From contig JAREIK010010166.1 in assembly GCA_029783825.1 (NCBI GenBank), forward strand, positions 5,001 through 69,000: a stretch of 64,000 bases of DNA, in the 5' to 3' direction. The notes under the pieces were generated by a model. It ran no database searches. It was not told where the DNA came from and saw only the letters and a list, made by a program, of their open reading frames with translations. Made by a program: the position numbers and the translations under genes. The stretch is from Sapria himalayana (lineage: Eukaryota; Streptophyta; Magnoliopsida; Malpighiales; Rafflesiaceae). Numbering within the stretch: the first letter of the stretch is position 1; the number at the start of each line of letters is the position of its first letter. Below are positions 17,555-27,769 of the stretch, piece after piece.

Positions 17555-17782
17555 TTTTCCTCCACTTGTTAATGATACCAACCCATACAATGTGTTCCAG
17601 CCTCGAGAGAAAGCCAACCAGCTCCATATAAGACATGTTTGGTGGTCTAGAAGTCCTTTATGATGCAATTAAAACTTTTACAAGCAACTTTCGTAGTCTT
17701 GTAAGCTTCTTCTCATGATGTGTTCAGATGTAATGGAGGAAAGATAATTTGCAGTCATTTGAAAAACTTCCTTTGTTAAGTA
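17555..17782 (+). pseudogene. Enhancer-of-polycomb-like gene fragment, two exons
   Basis: Fragment of a plant Enhancer-of-polycomb-like (EPL1/Epl1, NuA4 histone acetyltransferase subunit) gene carried by A1. The first exon (about 17555-17636) reads VNDTNPYNVFQPREKANQLH, close to the signature plant EPL block VNDTNPYNVFRPREKAHRLH. A GT...AG intron (GTTTGG to GTTCAG) leads to a second exon (17728-about 17780) reading M-stop-WRKDNLQSFEKL, against MQRREN-QSFEKL in the family, and ending at a GTAAG donor. The CAA-to-TAA change and other substitutions show decay. The intron phase fits the protein, so the capture was of genomic DNA rather than cDNA. The exon that follows in the family is found at 21.58-22.20 kb. 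I matched this from memory of the family, not by search. Confidence 0.85.
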
Positions 17783-17784
17783 AG

Positions 17785-18900
17785 AAATTTATCTTATTGA
17801 TCAACTCTTTCTATTCAGATTAGGAATGTAGTGTTGAGATTAATAAGTTATCAAAGAATATTTTTTTTTCTTTTATAGTTTCCATCTCTTAGAAGAGATT
17901 AATAAGTTACACATTCATCTTTTCAAACACTTATCTATTACAATCATCCTATTTATATTTTTTCTTATAAAAAGTAAACATTATTAATCATAAATTGAGT
18001 AATTAATTATTTTTTTAAATATTATTTTTTTTATCTAACATATATTTTTCTATTATACTTTATTAGGGTCAATTGTTTTTATTTTTTAGTTAATATTTTT
18101 TAAAAAAATTGTCTTTCTTTTGAATTATAAATCATAAATTTCAAAAATAATTATATTTTGAAAAATTGATTATTTCAATTTAAAATCAAAGTTACAAATT
18201 AAATATTGTATTTTTAATCTTTTATTTTTAAATTTTTTACTTTTAAACATTTGCTATCTTTCTAATTTTCAATTTAAATTTTTTCTAGTTTCAATTTTTA
18301 AGAAAATATTATTTATATATAGCTTATATCAATGTATCTATTTTCATAGTTTTCTTGTCAGCTCATTTATAACCACGACAAGAAAATATCAACTTAACAT
18401 TGAATTTTAATGTAATTTATAGATGTAACAAATTTACTTTACATCCCACATACAAAAACATATTTGTTATACTTTAATATATATATCTATATCGATATCA
18501 ATATTATGTGGAAATATTTTTTTTCTTTTTTGTAAACACCAAACCAACTCTCAAAAAAATTATATTGTGAATATTTTCTAAATTGATAAATACTCTATAA
18601 AAATAATTTTTTTTTTATAATTTTTTATGACTTATTTAATCAAGTGTAAATAAGTATTATTTTGGTTTTGCATAGAGTAGAGAGAGAGAGTTGAGAATCT
18701 TTAAAAAAACGAAAAATTATTTTAATAAAAATGAAATATAGTATTTTGGATATATATAATCTCATGTATATGGTTTGGAGAAGCAAACAAGTCGTGTATT
18801 CCCAAGCAATAAAAATCAAATAAAAAAATATTAAACTAAAAATTGAACACCTTTCTAAAGTTAATGCATGCATATCACATATTCATAACTTGGAAGAGTG
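17785..18900. other. AT-rich sequence, probably EPL intron, nothing else recognised
   Basis: AT-rich DNA between the second EPL exon and the copia remnant, probably intron of the captured gene plus degenerate DNA. No coding or RNA signal is seen. Confidence 0.5.
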
Positions 18901-20530
18901 GACAAAAAATTATGGTCCTCTAATATCCTACATGAAGATGTTCTTACTCAGCTCACTGATACGTATGTAGGTTGTAGTGATCAAAATATCCTGAATTTTA
19001 TTTTGAATGAAATGATTATTAATCTTAATATGCTTTGTCCGCTCATAGAACATTGAGTTGGCTACAATGTGTTTGGCTATCTGGCCATCATAGTGAAATA
19101 TCATCAATCTCTAAACTAGAAGATAAAGCTCATTCAAAAAGTAGTTGATCCATTGAAATTTATAAGTTACTGATGTCATATCTTTGTATTTTTCTATATA
19201 CTACATCTCGAAATAATTTATTTATCTTTTATTTTTACATAAGATAAAGTTATTTACAAAAAAATAAAAAAAACATATGTCAATTTTTTGCTTTGTGATC
19301 ATAGAGGTCCAACCTGAATCTGAATGTGTTTCTATCCAATAATGTTCATAATCTTTAATTATAATCACATTTTTTGAATTTTTTTTTTCATATACCTCAG
19401 ATTTTTAAGTATTATATTCATATGAATATATTTATGTAAATTTTAAAAATAACTAAATATACTGACATCATAGGTAAAATCAGACATAATTATTATTAGA
19501 AAATTTAGTTTTTATGATTATTCTATATGTAGTTGAGTCAATTGAGAGACCAACTTATCTAGATAAGTCTATATTTATACCAAGTAGTAAGCCAGTGATG
19601 TACATCATGATATATCTTATCAGATAAAATATATAAAATTTATTTTTTTGTGAAAGAGTTGTCATACTTCTCAACACTAAAAAAATCTCAAAGATTTTAA
19701 ATAATATCTGAAACTTGGTTTGTAGAGTTTAGTTTAGATATACCAAACTAATTATCTCATGTAATTAGATCATTATCATCGAATAGAATTAGTTTCACAT
19801 GCTAACATCTTGATCAACTTAAAAAATAGATAAATTTGACATATTTTTATGACAAAATATAGTAAATATTAAGTAAAATTATTAAATCATGTCTTGGGAG
19901 ACAGCTTGAGGTTATAAATTTCCTTTCGTATTCTGTATATCATATATGTGCTTTCTGCTTCTAGGAACAATGAATTCTAATGACTACTATATAAGTATTT
20001 TTTATTAAAATTTTTATAAAGGAATGTATTCTTTATATCGAACTAATATACATTTTATATATGTGATGATAAATAGAAAGTAATAACCAATTAGTGGTCA
20101 TGTTAATCATATGAAATAATGTGTTTAAAAAATCAATATCAAAAGGCTATGTAAAATCATTCATTACCAATCTAGTCTTGTCGATCGATCTTTTTCTTGG
20201 GTTGCTCTTTTTTATATATATTTGTCTATAATGTAATTGGAATGTCCAACTCATTATTCTAAACTGGATCAACTGATATGATAGAAAACTCATTTAAAAT
20301 AGGTTGTGAATGTATCCATTTAGTATTTACATCTTCAGATTTGGATCATCAAGTCATGTAATGCTTATTTCTATCTCTCTTTTTTTGGTGAGATTTAAAT
20401 GTCATGTACAATGGATCATGATTACTTTAGAAGTTCTTATTTTGTATGTATATATTAGAGATCATTGTCTTGATGTGATGACAAGTATTTTTGTCAAAGA
20501 ATAAAAAGTCTTGGTTTTGAGATTTATTAG
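18900..20530 (-). pseudogene. Ty1-copia reverse transcriptase/RNase H remnant
   Basis: Decayed copia polyprotein read on -. From high to low coordinates I see reverse-transcriptase-like blocks (near 20.1-19.9 kb, fragments resembling the copia FDVKNAFLHGDL and VCKLKKALYGLK regions), an FDDND block (about 19.78 kb, where YVDD is expected), then RNase H blocks (IHMNIILKNLRYMK near 19.43 kb; KDYEHYWIETHSDSGW near 19.33 kb) and a final block (YERTKHIKINNHFIQNKIQD near 19.03 kb). Stops and frameshifts are frequent. No LTRs were identified. It lies inside the large intron of the captured EPL gene and is an independent insertion. Confidence 0.78.
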
Positions 20531-21480
20531 ACAAAGATTTTATTGATTTTTGAAGGATAAATATTGAGATATCAATATATCATAAATATTGCACTAAGTG
20601 ATATCCTTGTATACTAGGTACAACCTCAAATGAAATTAAAATTTTAAAAACTAAGAGATAATTTATTGACTATCTCATGTTCATACTACATGATAATATA
20701 ATGTAGTTAAGTGAAAAAAAACATTAGGTTGGGTTATATATTTAGGAGAGAAACAAACATTTTAAAATTACATGATTAATTGGACTTTTTAATTTTTTTA
20801 AAATTGTATTTTAATTTTTTTATGCCATCATGTTTTTAAGACAAATGATTGATGGAATATTAAACACGCACACATCAAATTTCAATAAAATATTTTGTTT
20901 GAAAATAATAAATCAAAATGATATCACCATGTTTTCCAAAAAATTTTTGGAATATTATAGCATGTTATTTTTATATCATATTTTTATTAAATTTTTCTTA
21001 TTATATTAAATTTTTTTGGAGGAATAATGATTTTGGGTATTCCTCTCAAGATGTTAATTATTGAATACTGCTTTATTTGTAATTCTTAATTTTAGGAGTG
21101 AAAATGATATTAAGTATTTTTCATTTAAGCCTTTTTTTTTATTTTGAGAATTATAAAATAATTTATAAAACATCTAGTATTAATATTCTTTTAGAATTTA
21201 AAATTGGTCAGAGAATAAACAAATATCTAATTGTAATATTTTAATAATTTAGTACTCCTAGATATTTTAAGAGTATGATAATAATGTGCTTTCATTAATA
21301 TTCTCTCTCTAGGTAAGTTCAGGTATGTCCATTTTCTCTTGATTTAAAGTGATATTCAAACTCAAGACCTCACTAATTAATTTTTTAGGCTATGTTTTCC
21401 ATCTGGTTTTGAGTATGCTTTTTTAATGAGGATGCAATTTCAAACATTCATATGTTAAAATTTAATCATTTATTTTACCT
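20531..21480. other. AT-rich sequence, nothing recognised
   Basis: Degenerate AT-rich DNA between the copia remnant and the exon triplication. A TG dinucleotide run lies at about 21490-21510 just after it. Confidence 0.5.
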
Positions 21481-21518
21481 TGTTCTTTTGTGTGTGTGTG
21501 TGTGTGTGTGTCCATGAA

Positions 21519-22300
21519 TGTATGTATTGAACTTTGATCCTGTAAAATATAATTGCAAATTTCTTGTGCCTTGTGTTTCTAGTTTCAACGCAATTGCGAA
21601 CAAACAAAGATGATTTTTGTAGCCCTAGTTAAGGTGTTTGTTATTTTTTTATGCATATGACAGAATAACTACATGTTTGATGTTAATGCAACATAATGGA
21701 TGTTTACACTCTACTTTATGTAAATACTTGTAGAGTGAAGAAAAAAAGAACGAGGTCATATATGTGTATGTATGTATCCATGTCTGTATGTATGTATGTA
21801 TTGGACTTTCATCCTGTAAAATCTAATTGCAAATTTGTTGTGCCTTGTGTTTGCAGGTTCGACGTAATTTTGAACAAACAAAGATGATTTTTGCAGCCCT
21901 AGTTAAGGTGTGTGTTACTTTTTTTTATGCTTATCACATAATATCTAGCTGTTTGATGTTCATGCTTCATAATGGGTGTTTACACTCTACTTTATATAAA
22001 TACTTGTAGAGGGAAGAGAAAAAGAATGAGGTCATATATGTATGTATGTATCCATGTATATGTGTATCCATGTATGTATGTATGTATGTATTGAACATTC
22101 ATCCTGTAAAATCTAGTTGCAAATTTCTTGTTCCTTGTGTTTGTAGGTTCGACGCAATTTTGAACAAACAAAGATGATGATTGCATCCCTGGTTAAGGTG
22201 TTTGTTCCTTTTTTGTAATACTTATGATAGAATATCTAGCTGTTTGATGTTCATGCTCCATAAAAGATGTTTACTCTCTACTTTATGTAAATACTTGTAC
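21519..22300 (+). repeat. Three tandem copies of a ~275-290 bp unit carrying one EPL exon
   Basis: Each unit opens with ATGTATGTATTGAAC, continues TTCATCCTGTAAAATCTA, contains the exon, then CTTTATGTAAATACTTGTA. The exon starts lie at 21583, 21857 and 22147, so unit lengths are 274 and 290 bp. A variable TATG/GTAT microsatellite at the junctions (for example near 21770 and 22040-22090) probably seeded the duplication by unequal pairing. Confidence 0.92.
21583..22197 (+). pseudogene. Enhancer-of-polycomb-like exon, triplicated (51 bp each)
   Basis: Copies at 21583-21633, 21857-21907 and 22147-22197. Each is 17 codons, phase 0 at both ends, preceded by a pyrimidine-rich AG (TTTCTAG, TTTGCAG, TTTGTAG) and followed by GTGTTTG or GTGTGTG. 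They read FQRNCEQTKMIFVALVK, VRRNFEQTKMIFAALVK and VRRNFEQTKMMIASLVK. Plant EPL has VRRNL-QA--ILEALIK at exactly this place, directly after the QSFEKL exon found at 17.73-17.78 kb. All three copies are open in the same frame, so a spliced transcript could include one, two or three without shifting frame. Later EPL exons were not found; the gene is partial. Confidence 0.85.
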
Positions 22301-23010
22301 ATATATACTAGTATATATGTATATGTACATATATATTGTAGTATATATGTACATATACTGAGTATATATGTACATATACATACTTGTACATATTTACTGG
22401 TATATATGTACATATACATATATAATGGTATATATGTACAAGTATTTATTTGTACATATATACAAGTATATATGTATATATATACTGGTATAAATGTACA
22501 TATACATATATACTAGTATATATGTACAAGTATTTATATGTATATATATACTCAATATATGTACATATACACTACAGTGTATATGCACATATATATCATT
22601 ATATATGTATAGATATACTAGTATATATGTGCATATATATTGCAGTATTATATGTAACTAGTGAAATGCTAGTATATATGTATATATATACTGAAGCATT
22701 ATATATTTATCGAAATAAAACTTTATTTATTTATTTATTTTGATTTTATTTGACTAGTTTAATTTTAATACAGATATGGTACCATAATATTTTTCTAAAG
22801 AAGGTTGTAGAAAAGAATGAATTTTTCACTAGACATCATGTGATTCGACTAGGATAGCATTTTCACAGTAGAAAGATGGTGTCCAAAGGTGCTGGGGGAG
22901 AGAAAGTAACATTAATTTTACGAATAAATTATACTTTATGCAATGTCTTTAGATATATTGAAGAAGAAGATCTAGTAAAATTTTGTTATGTTTTTATTTT
23001 AAATATGTAA
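22300..23010 (+). repeat. Palindromic GTATATATGTACATATATAC array plus A1 3'-region unit, copy 1
   Basis: 22300-22700 is an array of short palindromes built from GTATATATGTACATATA and near variants. It is followed by a single-copy-looking segment (ACAGATATGGTACCATAAT near 22772, GGGGGAGAGAAAGTAACA near 22891, AAAATTTTGTTATGTTTTT near 22978). The same array-plus-segment recurs at 24060-24960 on + and, inverted, at 41.5-42.17 kb in A2. It appears to be the conserved 3' non-coding region of the CACTA family, here duplicated. Confidence 0.8.
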
Positions 23011-23159
23011 AACAAGGGTTGCGTAGATTACAGTTATTCAATATTATTATGCAAAAAATATTTTCATAATCCTATGTTGCACATGAGCATGGTGGAGTGC
23101 TCCATTTTTCTATGTTCAAGTTTTTTATTGATTTGTTGATGGTTATTTTTGCTGACGAT

Positions 23160-23333
23160 TAGTCTTCATTTCATCTGCTAGTTTTTTTGTTAGCTTGTCA
23201 GCTCAGTCATGGCAGGGCAGAGCAACACCCATATAGGCCTTGGGACAGGAAGAGAGTTTTGGTTGTAGGGAGGCAAGATGCGAACTTTGATGTGCCAAGC
23301 ATGGCTCGTGGCTTGTCTTCCAGGTTTTTATCT
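23160..23333 (+). other. Exon-like segment of unknown origin
   Basis: A stretch of clearly higher GC than its surroundings. One + frame is open across 23187-23453 and reads GRAEQHPYRPWDRKRVLVVG then ANFDVPSMARGLSSRF; CTTCCAG at 23313-23319 is a possible splice site. I do not recognise the protein and cannot say whether it belongs to the captured EPL gene. The opposite strand is also open over parts of it. Confidence 0.3.
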
Positions 23334-23468
23334 AACAGTTTTCAGAGATATTTTCCTAAATTTAAATACTTTTCGCATTTCTTATTTACGTTGATAGTGA
23401 AATATTGTGCCATCTTTGTGAAGTATAATTGGGATAATACCAATTTGTTGTAGTTTTGTGTCATCTAA

Positions 23469-23708
23469 GATTATGGCTAACCCAATAGCAGATTCCGCAG
23501 CTGCCACCGTTGGAACCAATGAAGCAAATGATTGACCCATCATATCATCCGAAGAAACGGAAAATACCAAAAAGTTCGAATTCACAGCTAATAACATTGA
23601 TTCAATTGGCATTGACATAATAGAAATATTTCGTCTATTAAGGAGGATTCCCTGAATACCTAAAATAGAGATGATCATAGAAAATGTGAAATATTTGATA
23701 GGATCCGT
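23469..23708 (-). pseudogene. nad4L: Mitochondrial nad4L fragment (NADH dehydrogenase subunit 4L)
   Basis: Codes for subunit 4L of respiratory complex I when in mitochondria. The frame begins with ACG (read downward from 23708), the plant mitochondrial nad4L start that RNA editing turns into AUG, followed by [37 protein letters not shown] and [28 protein letters not shown]. About 79 of the usual 100 codons are present; after GLAI the sequence turns into unrelated DDTKLQQIG, so the C-terminal fifth is missing. Unedited-looking codons suggest it came from mitochondrial DNA rather than edited RNA. It should not be functional in the nucleus. Confidence 0.9.
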
Positions 23709-23819
23709 TTCGGGAACGTGGAATGTAAGAGAAATTCAAATGTTATAACTCAAGTACGTAAGGAACCCTAAAAAAAGTACATAAATTTACTAAATTTACA
23801 TAAAGACATACATAATTAT

Positions 23820-24055
23820 AAGAGAAGATGCTGATTTCGAATAGCCCTTAATACCCGGGTATAGGGCACGCTCTGCCTAGTGCCATTTATTTGGATCTCA
23901 TTTAGATAGCGATCCAAGGTTCGCTCAGACAGAAGGAGCGCCCTCGTTGGGTGTAGAAAGAGGAATCCTCGAATTTTATGTCTTTTTAACAAGATTAAAT
24001 CGCGATCATAACCATCGAAGACAACGCTGCTTCTATCTTCTTTTCTAGTGATTAT
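23820..24055 (-). other. Open frame of the mitochondrial insert upstream of nad4L
   Basis: Reads EDRSSVVFDGYDRDLILLKR then RALLLSERTLDRYLNEIQ and ends RAIRNQHLLL-stop. It lies 5' of nad4L on the same strand in the inserted block. I do not recognise it; it may be mitochondrial intergenic DNA that happens to be open. Confidence 0.35.
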
Positions 24056-24059
24056 ATAT

Positions 24060-24960
24060 ATGTACATATAATACTATAGTATATACGTACATATATACTA
24101 TAGTGCATATGTACGTATATACTTAGTATATGTGTGTGTGTATATACTAAGTATATACGTACATATATACTAAGTATATATGTAGGTATATATCAAGTAT
24201 ATACGTACATATATACAGAGTATAAATGTACGTATATACCAAGTATATATGTATGTATATACTAAGTATTTATGCACATATAATACTGGAGTATATATGT
24301 AAATATATACTGAGTATATATACATATATACTATAGTATATGTGCATATATACTACGTATATATGCTCATATAATACTGTAGTATATATGTATATATATA
24401 CTTAGTTTAAATGTACATATAATACTGCAGTATATATGTACATATACTATAGTAATATATGTAGCTAGTGAAATATTAATATATATGTATATATACATTA
24501 TAGTATATATGTACATATTTACTATAGTATTATATATTTATTTAAACATAACTTTTTTTATTGATTTATTTTGATTTGATTGACAGGTTTAAATTTCATA
24601 CAGATATGGTACCACAATAATCCCCATACGAAGCTTGTAGAAGCGAAGTGATTTTTTAATATAAACGATGCACCAAAACTAGGACAGCTTTGTTGTAGTA
24701 GAAAGATGGTAACCGGAGGGGATGGGGGAGAGAAAACAATGTAAATTTTAGTGATAGATTATACATTATGCATTGTTGTTAGATACATTGATGAATAGGA
24801 TGTAATTAATAAAATTTTGTTATGTTTTTGTTTTTGCTATGTAAAATATTGTATCATAATAATTATGAACTGATTTTAATTTTTATAAATTATAAATAAT
24901 CATTTATAGTTTCTATTTTTATTCAATTTTATATAAAAATATAAAATTATTTAATTACAT
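24060..24960 (+). repeat. A1 3'-region unit, copy 2 (palindromic array plus segment)
   Basis: Starts with the palindromic array (24060-24540: TATACGTACATATATACTA and variants) and continues with ACAGATATGGTACCACAAT near 24602, AGAAAGATGGTAACCGGAGG near 24700 and AAAATTTTGTTATGTTTTTG near 24812. It repeats 22300-23010 in direct orientation, so the mitochondrial block lies between two copies. Confidence 0.82.
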
Positions 24961-25283
24961 TTTTTGGAAAAAAAATAAAATAGTGAAATTAATTTTGGAA
25001 TAAAAATAGCTAAGGATTTTTCTCATGCTAATTTAGCTAGGTAATTTTTGGAAACTTCAAATTAAAGTAAAAATTAGCTAGGGAAATTATTATTTTAGCT
25101 AGGGAATTTTTCGTCGCTAATATTTTTTATGTAGGGAATATTTCTCTCATTAATCTTTAGTGACGAGGACATTAGCTTGGGAAAGGTTCCAATGTTAATC
25201 TATCATTACTTCTAGTTTTGTAATGGAAAAAACTCATTTAGCTAAGAAATGTTTCTTAGCTATTTGGGATTTTTCTCGCAGTA
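24961..25283 (+). repeat. A1 3' terminus with subterminal repeats
   Basis: Contains AATTTAGCTAGGTAATTTTT, TTAGCTAGGGAATTTTTCGT and ends AGCTATTTGGGATTTTTCTC then GCAGTA. Its reverse complement matches the start of A2's 3' end at 26123 (CACTACAAGAAAAATCCC...), and the homology extends inward for about 400 bp (back to about 24870). Confidence 0.85.
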
Positions 25284-26122
25284 ATATAGATAGATAGATT
25301 GATAGACAAACAAATAGGTCGACAAATTGATTGAGAAATAGATAGATATATTGATAGACATATAGATAGAAAGAAAGGCAGATAGAAAGATTGATAGATA
25401 GACATATTGATAGACAAATAAATAGATAGATCAATAGACAAATAGTTAGATAGATAGATAGAGAGATAAATAGATATATAGTTAGACAAATAGATAGACA
25501 ATTTGATAGACAGATCATTAGACACATACTTAGAAAGATAGATAAACAAATAGATAGATAGATATACATATATTTAGATAGATAGAAAGATAAACATATA
25601 GATAAATAGATAGATAGACAAATAGATAGACAGATATATAGACATAAATGATTAGAAAGATAAATAGATAGACATATAGATAGATACACTTATATATAGA
25701 TAGATAGACAAATAGATTTAGAGATTATTAGGCACATTTATATAGATAGATATATAGATAAAAAGATATATGGATATAAATATATATATACAGATAGAGA
25801 GATAGATAGATAGATAGATTGAATAATAGATAGATAAATTGATAGATAGATAGATAAACAAATAGATAGAAAGATGGATAGACAAATATATAGATAGTTA
25901 GATAGATAGATAGATAGATAGACAGATATAAATAAAGATAGATAGACATATAGATATATAGATAAATAAATATATTGAAAAATAGATGGACATATAAATA
26001 GATAAATACATAAATAGACAAACAGATAAATAGATAGATAGATAAACATATCGACAGATAGATAGATAAATAGACAGATAGATAGATATGTAGGTAGACA
26101 GATAGATAGACAAATAGATAAG
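25284..26122. repeat. GATA array, right part (continuation of 6041-11932)
   Basis: Degenerate GATA repeats on the same strand as the left array. It is bordered by the A1 3' end on the left and by the A2 3' end on the right. Open frames on - are artefacts. Confidence 0.95.
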
Positions 26123-26640
26123 CACTACAAGAAAAATCCCAAATACCTTGGGAAATTTCCGTAGCTATATAGGTTTTTTTTGTCACTAAAATAAAATAAT
26201 GACTGATTAACGATGGATGTTTTACCAAGCTTAAGTGCTCGTAGCAAAATATTAACGAGGAAAAAAAATTCTTTATCAAATTTTTTAATGACAGAAATTC
26301 TCTAGTTAATTATATTTTTTGCCTTGTTAATTTTAATCATTATTAAGAATATTAATTAATGATTTTCGACTGAATATGTACAGAAATATACCTAGCTAAA
26401 TTATAGAGGAAAGAATCCCTAGCTATTTTTATTCAAATCTATTTTCACAATTTTATTTTTTTAACATTAAATTTGATTACATATTTGTAATATTTTATAT
26501 AAAATTAAATTAAAACATATACTATAAACCATTTTTTATAATTAACAAAAACCAAAAACAATTCAGAAATAATTATGATACAAAAGTTACATGGTTAAAA
26601 CAAAAACATAACATAGGTATATAATCATTTAAAACTAAAT
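26123..26640 (-). repeat. A2 3' terminus
   Basis: Starts CACTACAAGAAAAATCCC and is homologous in reverse complement to 24870-25283. It contains TAGCTAAATTATAGAGG and CCCTAGCTATTTTTATTCAA, then an AT-rich stretch shared with the A1 3' end. Confidence 0.82.
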
Positions 26641-27065
26641 CATCATCTTCATCATTAGCTTATTAATTTTTGCATGGCTCTCCTGCGTGGGTTCTCTACT
26701 GGAACTTAGTGTGCTATCTATCTCATCAAGGCCGCTAACTATGACTCCATATATGTCATCTGCTATTGCATTGCATTCTTCATTTTTTTTCATCGCATTA
26801 TTCACTTCTTTCATTTCCTGCATATGCATCAATTCAAACTTAAATGATACGAATGATGACAACTTATTAATTTTGCAAAAATTATAGATATGACCATCAT
26901 TTATATAGTATTTACCAATATGCATGATGAATAGTGACTACGAGAATTATGGAGTTTTGCAGCACATATATCACATTTACCAATCATTATGCATAATTTC
27001 ATCATTAAAAAAAATACTTACGCAAGCAATAATATTGATCCTATTTGATATGTCTTTTCTTCCTA
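26640..27065 (-). pseudogene. Transposase_24 C-terminal fragment, second copy
   Basis: On -, reads DIVGRKDISNRI near 27060 and, in the frame open from 26925 to 26635, MQEMKEVNNAMKKNEECNAI then DDIYGVIVSGLDEIDS. This parallels the last exon of the larger Transposase_24 gene at 43.05-43.49 kb (GGRKKQIVYGIG; MEEMQEIKNVMQQQ). At DNA level CGCTAACTATGACTCCATAT is nearly the same at about 26731 and 43124. It sits about 500 bp from the 3' terminus, where the last coding exon of such an element would be expected. Confidence 0.65.
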
Positions 27066-27736
27066 CAATATCAACATTATATAAATAATATTTTGTATTT
27101 ACATATTCATAACATACCACAACTTTCCTAATTTATCACCAAGAGTGGACCAGTGTCACTCACAAATACACACCAAACTTTCTATCAACTTTTTAGCTTA
27201 TTCTCTTTTCACACTATTGTGCATGTTTAGTGTGCACAGTATGAGTTATGATTATGTACATAGCAAGGTGCAAAAAATTGCTAATTTATGTGCCCTTCAA
27301 TTGAAATTAAACTACTAGTGATACCAAGGGCACAATGAGCAAAATGGGCACCTTTAATTTCCCAAAAAAAAAGCTACAATGAAGCTAACACCATGGATAG
27401 TGTACATGTGCACTATGCTGTTTTAGTGCACATGTAGACTATGTTGTTATAGAATACATGTTCTATCTCTAATCATTCAATAACACTAAAAAAAAATAAA
27501 AAAATTTGCAGATTATCTGATGGATCAATAGCAGCAAAAAAAAGCATAACTAACCACCAGATTTTCTATAATGGGAGAAGCATGCAGATGGCTATGAAGC
27601 CATTTTCTAGTTGTCATGTGCTACAAACTGATGATTGTCTCACTAATGATTAAATTCCCTTGCTTCAAATCTATCACTGATAGTTCATGCCTAATAATCT
27701 AGAAAGGAAATCTCACTTCATATATACATATATATG

Positions 27737-27769
<33 letters not shown>

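Larger units (their letters stand above)
23469..24055 (-). other. Nuclear insert of mitochondrial DNA (NUMT)
   Basis: A block with distinctly higher GC and organelle-like sequence between two copies of the AT-rich palindromic array. It carries a truncated nad4L and about 350 bp of sequence upstream of it. The left break falls inside nad4L near 23469; the right break is near 24055, where the palindromic array resumes. I identify it as mitochondrial through nad4L; the upstream part is assigned by continuity and composition. Confidence 0.8.

Noticed and set aside
22181..22743. Tyr/Ile-rich frames on both strands
   Set aside because: Translation of the palindromic TATATGTACATATA array.
23382..24067. 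Plastid DNA insert
   Set aside because: The protein is mitochondrial nad4L, not plastid ndhE: the [14 protein letters not shown] and VSSDDMMGQ blocks and the ACG start fit nad4L.
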